Assembly (NCBI GenBank): GCA_047612485.1 | Contig: JBLGAT010000003.1 | Location: 1-64,000 of the forward strand | DNA from: Sediminicola sp047612485 | GTDB lineage: Bacteria > Bacteroidota > Bacteroidia > Flavobacteriales > Flavobacteriaceae | Direction of reading: 5' to 3' | Length of the DNA: 64,000 nt | Part shown: one piece after another, positions 17,975 to 26,933 of the stretch | Layout: each line of letters starts with the position of its first letter | Position numbering within the stretch: position 1 is the stretch's first letter | Translations under genes and position numbers: made by a program | Notes under the pieces: model-generated | What the model saw: the letters and a program-made list of their open reading frames with translations, nothing else | What the model was told of the DNA's origin: nothing | Database searches by the model: none

Positions 17975-19525
17975 ATGAAAACCAAGCTTATTGTATTTTT
18001 TCTGTTGGCTGCCAACATGGTTTCCCATTCCCAAAAAATGCCCGTTAGTTATGATTTTGGGGAACGGTACAGTGACCGTTACAAATATTCAAACCTACTG
18101 ACCATTGCGGATGATGGGGAAGGAGGTTCAATCTTGGTAAGATCCTATTTTACTGGACTCATCCTTAGACCAAAAGGATTCTACATTGAGCATTACAATA
18201 AGGATCTGGAATTGGTATCAGAATTTAATTATAAGATAACAGCTATAGATTTTGTTGATGGCTATGTCAAAAATGGCCATTTACATCTCCTATTGTTAAA
18301 ATATAATCTTGGGACAGCTTCCTATGAATACGTAATTCACACCTCCCCTTTGTCGGTGATGGATTTTAAGGAGGATGTTATTCTATCCATACCATCGGTT
18401 CAGGTAGAAAACCCTTTGGACAAGAATTATTACAATAGGAATTTTGGTTCGGGGTTTACAACCTCCGTGCTGTTTAATGAGGATAAATCGGCCTTTGCCA
18501 TAACCACCCATTTCAAAAAACGAAAAGACAATCAACACTATATCTATTTGTTCGATACATCTGGGACCAAGTTGATGGAGTATGATTTTTCTGCCGAGAT
18601 AGAAGAGAAGAATTACGCTTTTGAGGACATGGCCGTGTCCAAAGATTTAAAAAAAGTATATCTTATAGGGAAGGCCTATTATAAGAAAAGGCGATTTGCC
18701 ATTACCGAACGGAAATTTCAGTACGAATTATTGCTCATAGATGAAAATGGGGGCAAGACCCAGACTTTTGATGATCCGGGCAAATTTTCGGAAGCCCTAA
18801 AACCAATCTTCATCGATGACAAGTTGGTATTTGTAGGGTTCTATGCCGATAGAAAGGACAGCCGCTACAATGGGTTGGTCTATTTTGAACTTGATCCAAA
18901 TTCCCTGGAGCTCCTTCAGAAAAAGTACCATCCTTTTTCCCAGCAATTTATGTTGGATAAATTTGGTAAGGAGGAAGAGCGGGAGATTACCAACCTCATT
19001 TTTAAGAATGTTACCGTTACAGATGAAAAGGATATTCTTTTTAATGCGGAGGAGTATTTTGTGACCAAGAGTGTACAGCAAGATGCCAGCGGCGCCCGTT
19101 TGCATATAGATCGCTACCATTATAACGATATGGTAAGTGCTAAATTGAACGTTTCGGGGGACTTGATCTGGACCAGGAACATTAATAAGTCGGAGGTGAC
19201 CCAAAACGATGCGGCCTATGCCTCTTATAGCTCTTACACTTTGGGCAACGACACCTACTTTTTTATCAGTACCGCTAGTGAAAACCCACAGCAACTGAGC
19301 AACGAGCGTATTATCTTTAGACAAGGTTATAGTAGAAATAGGAATGTATTTTTGATCAAATTGGATGCGCAAGGGAATATGAGCTATGAAAAGGTCATAG
19401 ATGATAAAGACGCTAGACTTCCATTAATGATTTCTTTACCCTACACAGACAAGCAAGATAAAAGCATGCTGTTTTATGCCAAACGGGGTTCTAAGAAACA
19501 ATTGGTAAAAGTATCCTTTAAATAA
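17975..19525 (+). CDS. Secreted protein of unknown function, 516 residues
   Basis: A signal peptide (residues 1-19, ending SHS-QK) is followed by an all-beta-looking protein rich in Tyr, Asp and Lys. Repeated hydrophobic strands (VYLIGKAYYK, LVFVGFYADRK, YFFISTASENP) suggest a propeller-like fold. No catalytic motif or C-terminal sorting signal was recognised. It sits 23 bp behind the crotonase gene and may be read through with it, although the functions show no obvious link. Confidence 0.7.
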   Translation: MKTKLIVFFLLAANMVSHSQKMPVSYDFGERYSDRYKYSNLLTIADDGEGGSILVRSYFTGLILRPKGFYIEHYNKDLELVSEFNYKITAIDFVDGYVKNGHLHLLLLKYNLGTASYEYVIHTSPLSVMDFKEDVILSIPSVQVENPLDKNYYNRNFGSGFTTSVLFNEDKSAFAITTHFKKRKDNQHYIYLFDTSGTKLMEYDFSAEIEEKNYAFEDMAVSKDLKKVYLIGKAYYKKRRFAITERKFQYELLLIDENGGKTQTFDDPGKFSEALKPIFIDDKLVFVGFYADRKDSRYNGLVYFELDPNSLELLQKKYHPFSQQFMLDKFGKEEEREITNLIFKNVTVTDEKDILFNAEEYFVTKSVQQDASGARLHIDRYHYNDMVSAKLNVSGDLIWTRNINKSEVTQNDAAYASYSSYTLGNDTYFFISTASENPQQLSNERIIFRQGYSRNRNVFLIKLDAQGNMSYEKVIDDKDARLPLMISLPYTDKQDKSMLFYAKRGSKKQLVKVSFK

Positions 19526-19572
19526 TTTTTAAATATTGGAAATATTCCATATTATTTTAATAAAACCATTAG

Positions 19573-19758
19573 TTGAAACCTAAAGACTATCTCATAGGAT
19601 GGGGTGCACAGCAAAATAGCCCCAATCGGTTTTTAAGGGATATCCACGCCATGGTACATTTGGCAAAGAAAAAGTATTTTAAGGATAAGGTTTTTCCTAA
19701 GCTCAATACCGGACTTCATGAAGGTTACAAGGATGGGCAGTTATCACCGTTCCAATAG
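19573..19758 (+). pseudogene. Probable internally deleted remnant of a PA0069-type radical SAM gene
   Basis: A 61-codon frame opening with TTG (KPKDYLIGWGAQQNSPNRFL). This resembles the N-terminus of PA0069-family radical SAM proteins, which start near a YLKGRGAQ-N-P-NRF motif, here with Arg changed to Trp. The end (HEGYKDGQLSPF) resembles the family's C-terminal GQL-x-LF tail. The ~290 residues between, including the CxxxCxxC radical SAM motif, are absent, while the frame is kept. This is read from memory of the family, without an alignment. It may instead be a genuine small protein. Confidence 0.45.
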
Positions 19759-19773
19759 AATGTTAAAACATTA

Positions 19774-19809
19774 AAAAAGCCCACTTAACATCGTTAAAGT
19801 GGGCTTTTT
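19774..19809. terminator. Bidirectional terminator between convergent genes
   Basis: The stem AAAAAGCCCACTT / AAGTGGGCTTTTT closes a short loop, with A-tract and T-tract flanks. It can end transcription from the plus-strand remnant and from the minus-strand oxidoreductase gene that stops at 19825. Confidence 0.9.
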
Positions 19810-19824
19810 AGTTACAAAAGGAGA

Positions 19825-21240
19825 TTAACTCAATTCCCAACCTGGTCTGTAATCACGCTTCACCCAATCGTTGGCCTTTTCATAATTGGTGACCTTCATG
19901 TTCTTGCCATCCCAGAGCAACTTGCGTCTCCCAGGATAGTTGAAAGGATCCCAATCTCCTGCTTGTTTACCTTCTTTGAATTCTTTGTATTGATAGGCTT
20001 TAATGGCAAGGTTCCCCATTAGCACAGCTTCTGTCAAGGGCCCTGATCTTGCGAAGTCGGAGGAAGTGCCCGTTCCGTTCATACAGCCTTCCACCCAGTT
20101 GTTGGCATGGGAACCTGTAATCCTTGGAAGATATGGTTCTGGAGTATTAAAAAGATTCATGGTTTCCGATGGTAATAATCGGGGATTTCTGGAATAGGTA
20201 TCGCAGACCAATATCCCTTTGGTTCCATAAAAGATACTTCCACCACCACCATCACCTATGGTCTCATCGTTTTTTAATTCATCCGGCAGATCTGGTTTTA
20301 AACCCCCATCATACCAGTTTAGGGCAATGTCCCCATGTGCTTCGGTATTAAATTTGAGTCGCACAATGGATGATGGGGGGCAGGAAGCACTGTAATCTGC
20401 TTCTACAAAATCTCCCACCCAAACGGTTGTGCAACTGGCTTCTGCTTCCGTAGGGTATCCCAAGTCCAACGTACTGAAAGGGGTTTCCATAATATGACAA
20501 CCCATATCGCCTAGGGCACCGGTTCCAAAATCCCACCAGCCCCTCCATTTAAAAGGAAGGTAAGCGGGGTTGTAATCCCTCATTGCTGCAGGTCCAAGCC
20601 AAAGGTCCCAATCTAATTCTTTAGGGACATTTTCCCTGCCAACGGGTATTTTAACACCTTGTGGCCATACAGGTCGGTTGGTCCAGCAATCAACTTTTTC
20701 TACTTTTCCAATGATACCAGACTTGATCCATTCTTTGGCCTGTCGGCTACCATCACTGGAGGCTCCTTGGTTTCCCATTTGTGTAACGATCCCGTTTTCT
20801 TTGGCCACTTCGGTCATCAATCGTGTCTCGTATATATTATGGGCCAAGGGCTTCTCTACATAGGCGTGTTTTTTGGCGCGCATATAGGGCAAGGCAATGG
20901 TAGCATGGTTATGGTCTGGTGTTGCTACCATAATGGCGTCTATTTCTTTTAAATGTTTATCGTAAACCTTTCTAAAGTCCTTGTACATTTTAGCATTGGG
21001 ATGTAGGGCCTGACTTTCCATGACCATGCGCTTATCCACATCACAAAATGAAACAAATTTTACTTTTCCTGTCTCTGTCAGTTCCCGGATGACCCCTCCA
21101 CCGCGGCCTCCAACGCCAAAGGCGGAAACGTAAAGGGTATCACTGGGTGGAACATGGTTTTTTCCGAGCACAAAACTAGGCACAATGGAAAAGACCGCCG
21201 AGGTGGCAGCCGCATTTTTGATGAATTTTCTTCTTTGCAT
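19825..21240 (-). CDS. Exported Gfo/Idh/MocA family oxidoreductase
   Basis: 471 residues with a Tat-type leader (MQRRKFIKNAAATSAVFSIV, twin Arg at 3-4). The Rossmann motif AFGVGGRGGG is at about residues 40-49. EKPLAHN, in the position of the family's EKP motif, is near residue 133. A C-terminal alpha/beta domain contains GALGDMGCHIMETPF with the conserved Asp and His. Exported members of this family carry tightly bound NAD(P) and act on sugars, including GH109-like glycosidases and 3-keto-forming enzymes. The substrate is unknown. Standing alone, it is separated by ~16 kb from the 3-keto-sugar-like cluster. Confidence 0.88.
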   Translation of the reverse strand: MQRRKFIKNAAATSAVFSIVPSFVLGKNHVPPSDTLYVSAFGVGGRGGGVIRELTETGKVKFVSFCDVDKRMVMESQALHPNAKMYKDFRKVYDKHLKEIDAIMVATPDHNHATIALPYMRAKKHAYVEKPLAHNIYETRLMTEVAKENGIVTQMGNQGASSDGSRQAKEWIKSGIIGKVEKVDCWTNRPVWPQGVKIPVGRENVPKELDWDLWLGPAAMRDYNPAYLPFKWRGWWDFGTGALGDMGCHIMETPFSTLDLGYPTEAEASCTTVWVGDFVEADYSASCPPSSIVRLKFNTEAHGDIALNWYDGGLKPDLPDELKNDETIGDGGGGSIFYGTKGILVCDTYSRNPRLLPSETMNLFNTPEPYLPRITGSHANNWVEGCMNGTGTSSDFARSGPLTEAVLMGNLAIKAYQYKEFKEGKQAGDWDPFNYPGRRKLLWDGKNMKVTNYEKANDWVKRDYRPGWELS

Positions 21241-21341
21241 TTTGGTTGGATTCTAGTTTTCAGCTTGAAGATACAAAAATGAAAACTACAAAGGCAGTAT
21301 TTGTACAATAGGCACGTATTCCTTTAGGGCTGTATGGCCCT

Positions 21342-22001
21342 TTAAGAATTTCCGTTCCATTCCATAAAGAACTGCTCCAAATAATCCAACATGAACTGAT
21401 GTCTTTGTGCTGCTATTTTTAAACCGCTTTCGGTATTCATCTTATCTTTTAGCAAAAGTAATTTTTCATAGAAATGATTAATGGTAGGTGCAGAGGATTT
21501 TTTATACTCCTTCTTGGACATATTTGGGTTGGGGGCAATATCGGGGTTGTAAAGTTCCCTGTTTTTAAAGCCACCGTAATTAAAGGCCCTGGCAATACCC
21601 ATGGCTCCAATGGCATCTAAGCGGTCGGCATCTTGGACTACTGCCAATTCCGGAGAGGTAAATTTAGCTTTACCGGGTTCTAAACTGGTTTTATAGGATA
21701 TATGTTCAATGATGTTTACCACATGATCAATAACCTGCGGGTCAACTTCGAGGGAGGTCAAAAATTCTGAGGCGAGTTTAGGGCCAATAGATTCATCTCC
21801 TTCATGAAATTTTGCATCGGCAATGTCATGTAGGAGTGCTCCAAGGCTGACCACCAAGATATTGACCTTTTCATCCTTCGCAATAAGTAGGGTGTTTTTG
21901 AATACCCGCTGAATATGGAACCAGTCATGTCCGCCTTCAGCCCCTTTCAGGGTTTCCTTTACAAAGGCGATGGTCTCTTCTACTATTTCGCTATCTGTCA
22001 T
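21342..22001 (-). CDS. HD domain phosphohydrolase
   Basis: 219 residues. The metal-binding set is H29 (GGHDWFHI), the pair H58-D59 (LLHDIADAKFHEG) and a later Asp in VVQDADRLDAIGA. This pattern fits YedJ-like HD hydrolases acting on nucleotides or phospho-compounds; the substrate is not evident. Its ATG overlaps the end of plsC by four bases (ATGA), pointing to translational coupling. Confidence 0.88.
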   Translation of the reverse strand: MTDSEIVEETIAFVKETLKGAEGGHDWFHIQRVFKNTLLIAKDEKVNILVVSLGALLHDIADAKFHEGDESIGPKLASEFLTSLEVDPQVIDHVVNIIEHISYKTSLEPGKAKFTSPELAVVQDADRLDAIGAMGIARAFNYGGFKNRELYNPDIAPNPNMSKKEYKKSSAPTINHFYEKLLLLKDKMNTESGLKIAAQRHQFMLDYLEQFFMEWNGNS

Positions 22002-22735
22002 GCAAATGAAGTTATACCCGCTGTTATCTTTTCTTCTACTAGGGCAATTAATGCGTCTTTATCCTCGCCGATTTCAAGAGGTTGGTGAACATCTAGTGTA
22101 ATATGGGTGCCCAAGGGATTTGGAAATTTTCCGTAACGAATCATTTTCCAAGAATTATTGATGCTAATGGGTACGATCAAAGCCGATGGTGCATTTTTCA
22201 TTAATATTTTCAACCCCATGGTCTGGAATTTCTTTGGATGACCGGTTTTGCTTCTTGTCCCCTCTGGAAAGATAACGGCACTGCGGTTATGGGTTTCAAT
22301 ATATTTTCCTAGTTTGGCGATTTCTGTCAAGGCCTGCCTACTATCCTTTCTGTCGATCAATACAGAACCTCCGTGCCGTAGGTTATAGGACACACTGGGA
22401 ATCCCTTTTCCAAGCTCTTGTTTGCTCACAAATTTGGGATGATGCTGCCTCATATACCAAATAATAGGAGAAATATCGTGCATGCTTTGATGATTGGCCA
22501 CTATGATCAAAGGTCTATCGGTAGGAATGATGTGTGGGTTGTTATAGGTATAGGTGGTTCCAAGGACACTGGAACACCGAAGAAGGCATAAATTTAAAAT
22601 GCTGACAGTTCTTTTTAACGCAGGGTATCCAAAGACGTTGAATGCAGTCCACTGGATAGGATGGAATACCAATAATGCCAATCCAAATAAAATTTGGTAA
22701 ATAACGGAAAATGGGTAGGCCAGTATTTTTTGCAT
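21998..22735 (-). CDS. plsC: 1-acyl-sn-glycerol-3-phosphate acyltransferase (PlsC family)
   Basis: 245 residues. A hydrophobic N-terminal segment (about residues 8-30) anchors it in the inner membrane. The catalytic HxxxxD motif is in NHQSMHD (H82, D87). The glycerolphosphate-binding motif FPEGTRSKTG lies near residue 157, followed by PIVPISI-type motif IV. It acylates lysophosphatidate in phospholipid synthesis. First gene of a two-gene operon with the HD hydrolase. Confidence 0.92.
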   Translation of the reverse strand: MQKILAYPFSVIYQILFGLALLVFHPIQWTAFNVFGYPALKRTVSILNLCLLRCSSVLGTTYTYNNPHIIPTDRPLIIVANHQSMHDISPIIWYMRQHHPKFVSKQELGKGIPSVSYNLRHGGSVLIDRKDSRQALTEIAKLGKYIETHNRSAVIFPEGTRSKTGHPKKFQTMGLKILMKNAPSALIVPISINNSWKMIRYGKFPNPLGTHITLDVHQPLEIGEDKDALIALVEEKITAGITSFA

Positions 22736-22747
22736 GTCACAAAAATA

Positions 22748-22782
22748 AAAAGAGAAACCATGACTAGCATGATTTCTCTTTT
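22748..22782 (-). terminator. Terminator of the bacilliredoxin gene
   Basis: A 10-bp stem (AAAAGAGAAA / TTTCTCTTTT) with an inner CATG/CATG pairing. Read on the minus strand it is followed by a T-rich tract. It lies 50 bp past the bacilliredoxin stop. Confidence 0.75.
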
Positions 22783-22831
22783 ATTTTTTTCTGCTACCCC
22801 AACAACCTCTAAAAAGGCATGGAAATGAAGA

Positions 22832-23242
22832 TTAACAGAATTCGTTGTAGGCTTCCATTAGGTTCTCAGCAATCAATTCGGCTGGTCTTCCTTCAATATG
22901 GTGGCGCTCAATCATATGTACCAACTCACCATTTTTGAACAATGCCATACTTGGTGATGATGGAGGGAAAGGAACCATAAGTCCCCTTGCGGTATTTACC
23001 GCTTCCGTGTCCACCCCAGCAAAGACTGTTACCAAATGGTCAGGTTTTTTACTGTTTTTTAAGCTCATTTTGGCCGCAGGTCTAGCGTTGGCTGCAGCAC
23101 AACCACAAACAGAGTTAACCACTACCAAGGTAATTCCTTCTTGATTGATGGCCTTCTCAACAGCTTCGGATGTATATAATTCTTCAAATCCGGCTGATGC
23201 CAGATCTTGTCTCATAGGTTTAACTAATTCTGTAGGATACAT
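22832..23242 (-). CDS. BrxA/BrxB family bacilliredoxin (YphP/YqiW-like)
   Basis: 136 residues with a thioredoxin-like fold. The family CGC motif is at residues 46-48 (VVNSVCGCAAANARP), with a PFPPSSPSMALF loop near residue 90. In Firmicutes these proteins remove bacillithiol from S-bacillithiolated proteins; Bacteroidota also use bacillithiol or related thiols, so the same role is likely. Single-gene unit with its own promoter and terminator, divergent from a DnaJ-type gene. Confidence 0.9.
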   Translation of the reverse strand: MYPTELVKPMRQDLASAGFEELYTSEAVEKAINQEGITLVVVNSVCGCAAANARPAAKMSLKNSKKPDHLVTVFAGVDTEAVNTARGLMVPFPPSSPSMALFKNGELVHMIERHHIEGRPAELIAENLMEAYNEFC

Positions 23243-23272
23243 AGTCTAATTTTTAATGATTTAGATATCAGA

Positions 23273-23280
23273 CAAAGGTA
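23273..23280 (-). promoter_or_regulatory. -7 element of the bacilliredoxin promoter
   Basis: The minus strand reads TACCTTTG, an exact TAnnTTTG match, 31 bp before the ATG. The -33 region would fall inside the neighbouring palindrome. Confidence 0.55.
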
Positions 23281-23294
23281 ACCAATTTGTATCA

Positions 23295-23314
23295 GTTAAG
23301 GCATGTGCCTTAAC
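23295..23314. promoter_or_regulatory. Candidate operator palindrome between brx and dnaJ-like genes
   Basis: 9-bp arms GTTAAGGCA and TGCCTTAAC are separated by TG. The site covers the predicted -33 position of the bacilliredoxin promoter and lies 34 bp upstream of the -7 element of the divergent gene, a good place for a dimeric regulator. Confidence 0.55.
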
Positions 23315-23348
23315 TTTTCCTTAGGGGTACTTTTCTCCCTGAATATTA

Positions 23349-23356
23349 TATCTTTG
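23349..23356 (+). promoter_or_regulatory. -7 element of the dnaJ-like promoter
   Basis: TATCTTTG matches TAnnTTTG exactly, 17 bp before the ATG at 23374. A TTG at 23365 is in frame but would leave almost no leader, so the ATG is preferred. Confidence 0.6.
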
Positions 23357-23373
23357 AAAAAATTTTGAATAAG

Positions 23374-24108
23374 ATGATAAAATGGTTTGCCGCCATCTTG
23401 GGGTATTATGTGCTTCGGTTTCCGGGTGCAATTGTAGGTTTTTTGATTGGGAGTTATATTGATAGTCTAAGAAGCAAAGGTTCGGGGGGTAACTCTGTTT
23501 TTGGGGGAGGCTCAAGTCAAAAGGTATCTCCTGCCGATTTTGAATTGAACCTTCTTTCTTTATGTTCAGTGGTTATCAAGGCCGATGGCAATATAACCCA
23601 AAACGAACTGGATTATGTGCGAAAGTATTTTTTGAGCACCTATGGCAAGGACAAGGCAAATGCCATTTTTAGGACTTTTAATGAAGTTATTGAAAAGAGG
23701 GAGATATCTGCCGCTAGAATTTGTGCCTATCTCAACCAACGTACACGATATGAGGTGCGACTCCAATTGTTGCACTTTTTATTCGGAATAGCCCAGTCCG
23801 ACGGGAGCATTAGTCCGCTTGAGATTGAAAAAATAAAGGAAATTGCCGGATATTTGAACGTTGGCATGATCGATTTCGAAAGTATAAAGGCGATGTTCAT
23901 CAAATCAGCCGATACAGCGTATAAAATTTTGGAAATCGAAAGATCGGTGACCGATGAGGAGGTGAAAAAGGCATATAGGACCATGGCCAAAAAATACCAT
24001 CCTGATAGGGTAAATACCGAAAATGAAGCTATAAAAAAGGGTGCAGAGGAAAAGTTCAAAGAGGTTCAAAAGGCATACGAGACCATTCAGAAAGAGCGAG
24101 GGCTATAA
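23374..24108 (+). CDS. TerB-DnaJ domain co-chaperone (DjlA-like)
   Basis: 244 residues from the ATG at 23374. An N-terminal hydrophobic segment (GYYVLRFPGAIVGFLIGSYI) is followed by a Gly/Ser linker. A TerB-like helical domain comes next (about residues 50-170, with acidic KADGNITQNE and QSDGSISPLE motifs). A C-terminal J domain carries the HPD tripeptide in AKKYHPDRVN. This is the DjlA arrangement: a membrane-anchored J protein that stimulates DnaK. Followed 27 bp later by a HupE-like gene. Confidence 0.88.
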   Translation: MIKWFAAILGYYVLRFPGAIVGFLIGSYIDSLRSKGSGGNSVFGGGSSQKVSPADFELNLLSLCSVVIKADGNITQNELDYVRKYFLSTYGKDKANAIFRTFNEVIEKREISAARICAYLNQRTRYEVRLQLLHFLFGIAQSDGSISPLEIEKIKEIAGYLNVGMIDFESIKAMFIKSADTAYKILEIERSVTDEEVKKAYRTMAKKYHPDRVNTENEAIKKGAEEKFKEVQKAYETIQKERGL

Positions 24109-24135
24109 GTTTTAAATATACCAAACTTTACCACT

Positions 24136-24720
24136 ATGGAAAATTTCTGGTTCTACCTTCAAATGGGATTGGATCATGTTTTAGATATTAACGCGTACGA
24201 TCATATTCTTTTTCTTTCAGCGTTGGTTTTGCCGTTCACATTTAAAGACTGGAAAAAGGTATTGTTACTGGCAACAGTCTTTACGGTGGCACACTGTCTT
24301 TCCTTGGCCTTGTCGGTATACGGGCTTTTTACCATGGATGTAGCCTTGATAGAGTTTCTAATACCTGTCACCATCTTGTTCACGGCCTTGTTCAATCTTG
24401 GGCATTCCATTAGCATGTTGGAATACAAAAATACGTCCATACATTTGTTTGCCACAGCATTTTTTGGGTTGATCCATGGGTTTGGCTTTTCCAATTATTT
24501 TAAAATGTTGATGGCTGAAGAGGAGCATAAACTGAATCCATTGCTCGGTTTTGCCACTGGAATTGAACTTTCCCAAGTGTTTATAATTCTGTGTATTTTG
24601 CTATTGTCCTTCTTGTGTCAATCTGTGGCAAAAGTGAAGGCGCAACTCTTTATGGGGGCTGCCTCTATACTCATCATCTGTATTGTGATACCAATGTTGG
24701 TCGAAACGTTTCCTTGGTAG
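24136..24720 (+). CDS. HupE/UreJ family membrane protein
   Basis: 194 residues with about six hydrophobic segments. The family motifs are GLDHVLDINAYDHILFLSAL, VFTVAHCLSLALS and FGLIHGFGFSNY, with conserved His residues likely to bind metal. HupE/UreJ proteins are nickel or cobalt permeases in some bacteria. No hydrogenase or urease gene is nearby, so metal uptake is only a family-based suggestion. Confidence 0.85.
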   Translation: MENFWFYLQMGLDHVLDINAYDHILFLSALVLPFTFKDWKKVLLLATVFTVAHCLSLALSVYGLFTMDVALIEFLIPVTILFTALFNLGHSISMLEYKNTSIHLFATAFFGLIHGFGFSNYFKMLMAEEEHKLNPLLGFATGIELSQVFIILCILLLSFLCQSVAKVKAQLFMGAASILIICIVIPMLVETFPW

Positions 24721-24736
24721 AATTTCACTAAAAATT

Positions 24737-24815
24737 AACCTTATAAGGTTGTCGGAATATCACAAAGAGGGTATATTAGTGTACCTTTGAGGTGTAATTG
24801 GCCCTAAGGTTAGGG
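24737..24815. promoter_or_regulatory. Promoter region of the dCMP deaminase gene with two palindromes
   Basis: AACCTTATAAGGTT (24737-24750) is a perfect 14-bp palindrome. TACCTTTG (24782-24789) matches the -7 element. CCCTAAGGTTAGGG (24802-24815) is a second inverted repeat with 6-bp arms, just downstream of the expected start of transcription. The flanking positions suit operator sites. Confidence 0.45.
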
Positions 24816-24851
24816 TAGGTCTTTCACGATCAATTGTGATTTAATGTATTG

Positions 24852-25289
24852 ATGGAGAACAAGAAGCAAAAAAAATATGATACCGCTTATCTGAGGATGG
24901 CAAATGAATGGGGCAAATTGTCCTATTGCAAACGAAAACAGGTCGGTGCCATTATCGTAAAGGATAGAATGATAATCTCCGATGGCTACAATGGGACCCC
25001 GACCGGTTTTGAAAACAGCTGTGAGGATGGTGAGGGATATACCAAGTGGTATGTGCTCCATGCTGAAGCCAATGCTATTTCAAAAGTGGCTTCCTCTACC
25101 CAATCCTGCGAGGGATCCACGTTGTATATTACCCTTTCGCCTTGCAAGGAATGCAGTAAGCTTATCCATCAATCTGGTATAAAACGCGTGGTATATCAGC
25201 GGGCCTATAAAGATGACTCTGGATTACAATTCTTGGAAAAGGCCGGGGTGTTGATCACACACATGTCTGTAGAAGAATTTAGTTCGTAA
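24852..25289 (+). CDS. dCMP deaminase (ComEB type)
   Basis: 145 residues from the ATG at 24852; an in-frame TTG directly before it is ignored. The zinc motif HAEANA gives ligand H70 and catalytic E72, and PCKEC gives C98 and C101. The extended substrate loop DGYNGTPTGFENSCED is typical of dCMP deaminases. The enzyme makes dUMP for thymidylate synthesis. The S41 protease gene follows after 10 bp. Confidence 0.92.
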   Translation: MENKKQKKYDTAYLRMANEWGKLSYCKRKQVGAIIVKDRMIISDGYNGTPTGFENSCEDGEGYTKWYVLHAEANAISKVASSTQSCEGSTLYITLSPCKECSKLIHQSGIKRVVYQRAYKDDSGLQFLEKAGVLITHMSVEEFSS

Positions 25290-25299
25290 AAAGCGACTT

Positions 25300-26913
25300 A
25301 TGAAAAGCAAATACAATTACATATGGCCTACGGTTATTGCTTTGGCACTTGCGATAGGGATATTGATTGGTGGGAAGTTAAATTTTAATGATTCTCCAGA
25401 GAAATTATTCACGACCAATTCAAAAAAGGATAAGCTTAATCGACTTATTGATTATATAGATTACGAGTATGTAGATGACATCAATACAGATAGTATTGTT
25501 GATGTTACAGTAAACAATATTTTGGATAAATTGGATCCCCATTCCGTTTACATTTCAAAAGAGGAGATGGAAAAGGTGTCCGAGAACATGAAAGGGGATT
25601 TTGTGGGTATCGGGGTAAATTTTTATATGTACAAAGATACCATTGCCGTTATCCGAACCGTGGAAAACGGCCCGAGCTTCTTAAAAGGACTGCTGCCGGG
25701 AGATCGTATTTTGGTGGCAGATAGTGATACCCTGTTTGGAAAGAACATCCCCAATAATTCTATAGTTGATAAGTTGAAAGGTATAGAAGGCTCTAACGTA
25801 AATCTGAACATCTTTCGGAAAAAGGACAATAGGAAGTTCAATGTAAGTATTAAGAGGGATTTGATCCCAATAAAGAGCGTCGAGGCCTATTATATGTTGA
25901 CTTCGGACATGGGGTATATTAAATTGAACCGTTTTGCGGAATCGTCCTTTAAAGAATTCAAGGCAGCTTTAAATAGTTTGCAAAAGCAGGGGGCAAGAAA
26001 ATTGACCTTGGACCTTAGGGACAATCCCGGAGGGTATTTGGGTATTGCAGAGGAGATTGCCGATGAATTCCTGCCAGATAAAAAACTAATACTGTTCACC
26101 AAGAATAAAAACGGGAAAATAAGCAATTCCTTCGCTACCAAAAAAGGCGATTTTGAAGATAAACCCGTGTACGTGCTCATCAATGAGCGGTCAGCATCGG
26201 CAAGTGAAATTATTGCCGGTTCCTTACAGGACAACGATATCGGGACCATTGTAGGACGTCGTTCCTTTGGGAAGGGCCTTGTGCAACGGGAAATGGACCT
26301 AGGGGATGGATCTGCGGTACGCCTCACTATTTCCAGATACTACACCCCTACTGGGAGATCCATACAAAAGGATTATAAAAATGGGAACAAGGATTATTAT
26401 GAAAAGTTCACGAACCGATATCATAATGGTGAGCTGCTATCCGTGGACAGCATAAAAGTGGCCGATTCCTTAAAGTTCACAACCCCAAAAGGGAAAGTGG
26501 TATATGGGGGCGGTGGAATTATCCCAGATGTATTTGTACCAATAGGATCCAATGAAATGGAAACTATTGGATCGGTAGAAAGTTTGGGGCTAATATCCCG
26601 CTTTGTATTTGAACACTTGGATGAGGACAGGAATAGGTACTCTTATTTGTCTAAGGACGAATTCATTTACAATTTTAAAGTGGATGATATATTGTTCGAT
26701 AAATTCATACAATATGCCGAAGGGATCCCGGTCATTAGGAATCTTAACTTGGCTTATTACGATCTTGAAGACCAGATAAAATTGTATTTAAAGGCCTCGT
26801 TGGCCGAGCAGTTGTATGACCCAAACATCTACGCAAAGATCAAAAGCGAGGGCGATGCCATGTTGCAAAAAGTAAAGGAATTGGATAATCCAAAAATTCA
26901 AAAAAAGAATTAA
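25300..26913 (+). CDS. S41 family C-terminal processing protease
   Basis: 537 residues with an N-terminal membrane anchor (about residues 9-28) and a PDZ domain (about 95-180, FVGIGVNFYMYKDTIAVIRT). The protease core has the Ser/Lys dyad: S300 in SASASEII and K325 in SFGKGLVQ, at the usual 25-residue spacing. The long C-terminal extension is helical. CtpA/Prc proteases cut envelope proteins from the C-terminus. Probably co-transcribed with the dCMP deaminase gene. Confidence 0.93.
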   Translation: MKSKYNYIWPTVIALALAIGILIGGKLNFNDSPEKLFTTNSKKDKLNRLIDYIDYEYVDDINTDSIVDVTVNNILDKLDPHSVYISKEEMEKVSENMKGDFVGIGVNFYMYKDTIAVIRTVENGPSFLKGLLPGDRILVADSDTLFGKNIPNNSIVDKLKGIEGSNVNLNIFRKKDNRKFNVSIKRDLIPIKSVEAYYMLTSDMGYIKLNRFAESSFKEFKAALNSLQKQGARKLTLDLRDNPGGYLGIAEEIADEFLPDKKLILFTKNKNGKISNSFATKKGDFEDKPVYVLINERSASASEIIAGSLQDNDIGTIVGRRSFGKGLVQREMDLGDGSAVRLTISRYYTPTGRSIQKDYKNGNKDYYEKFTNRYHNGELLSVDSIKVADSLKFTTPKGKVVYGGGGIIPDVFVPIGSNEMETIGSVESLGLISRFVFEHLDEDRNRYSYLSKDEFIYNFKVDDILFDKFIQYAEGIPVIRNLNLAYYDLEDQIKLYLKASLAEQLYDPNIYAKIKSEGDAMLQKVKELDNPKIQKKN

Positions 26914-26933
26914 GGGATTATTGTAACTATTTA

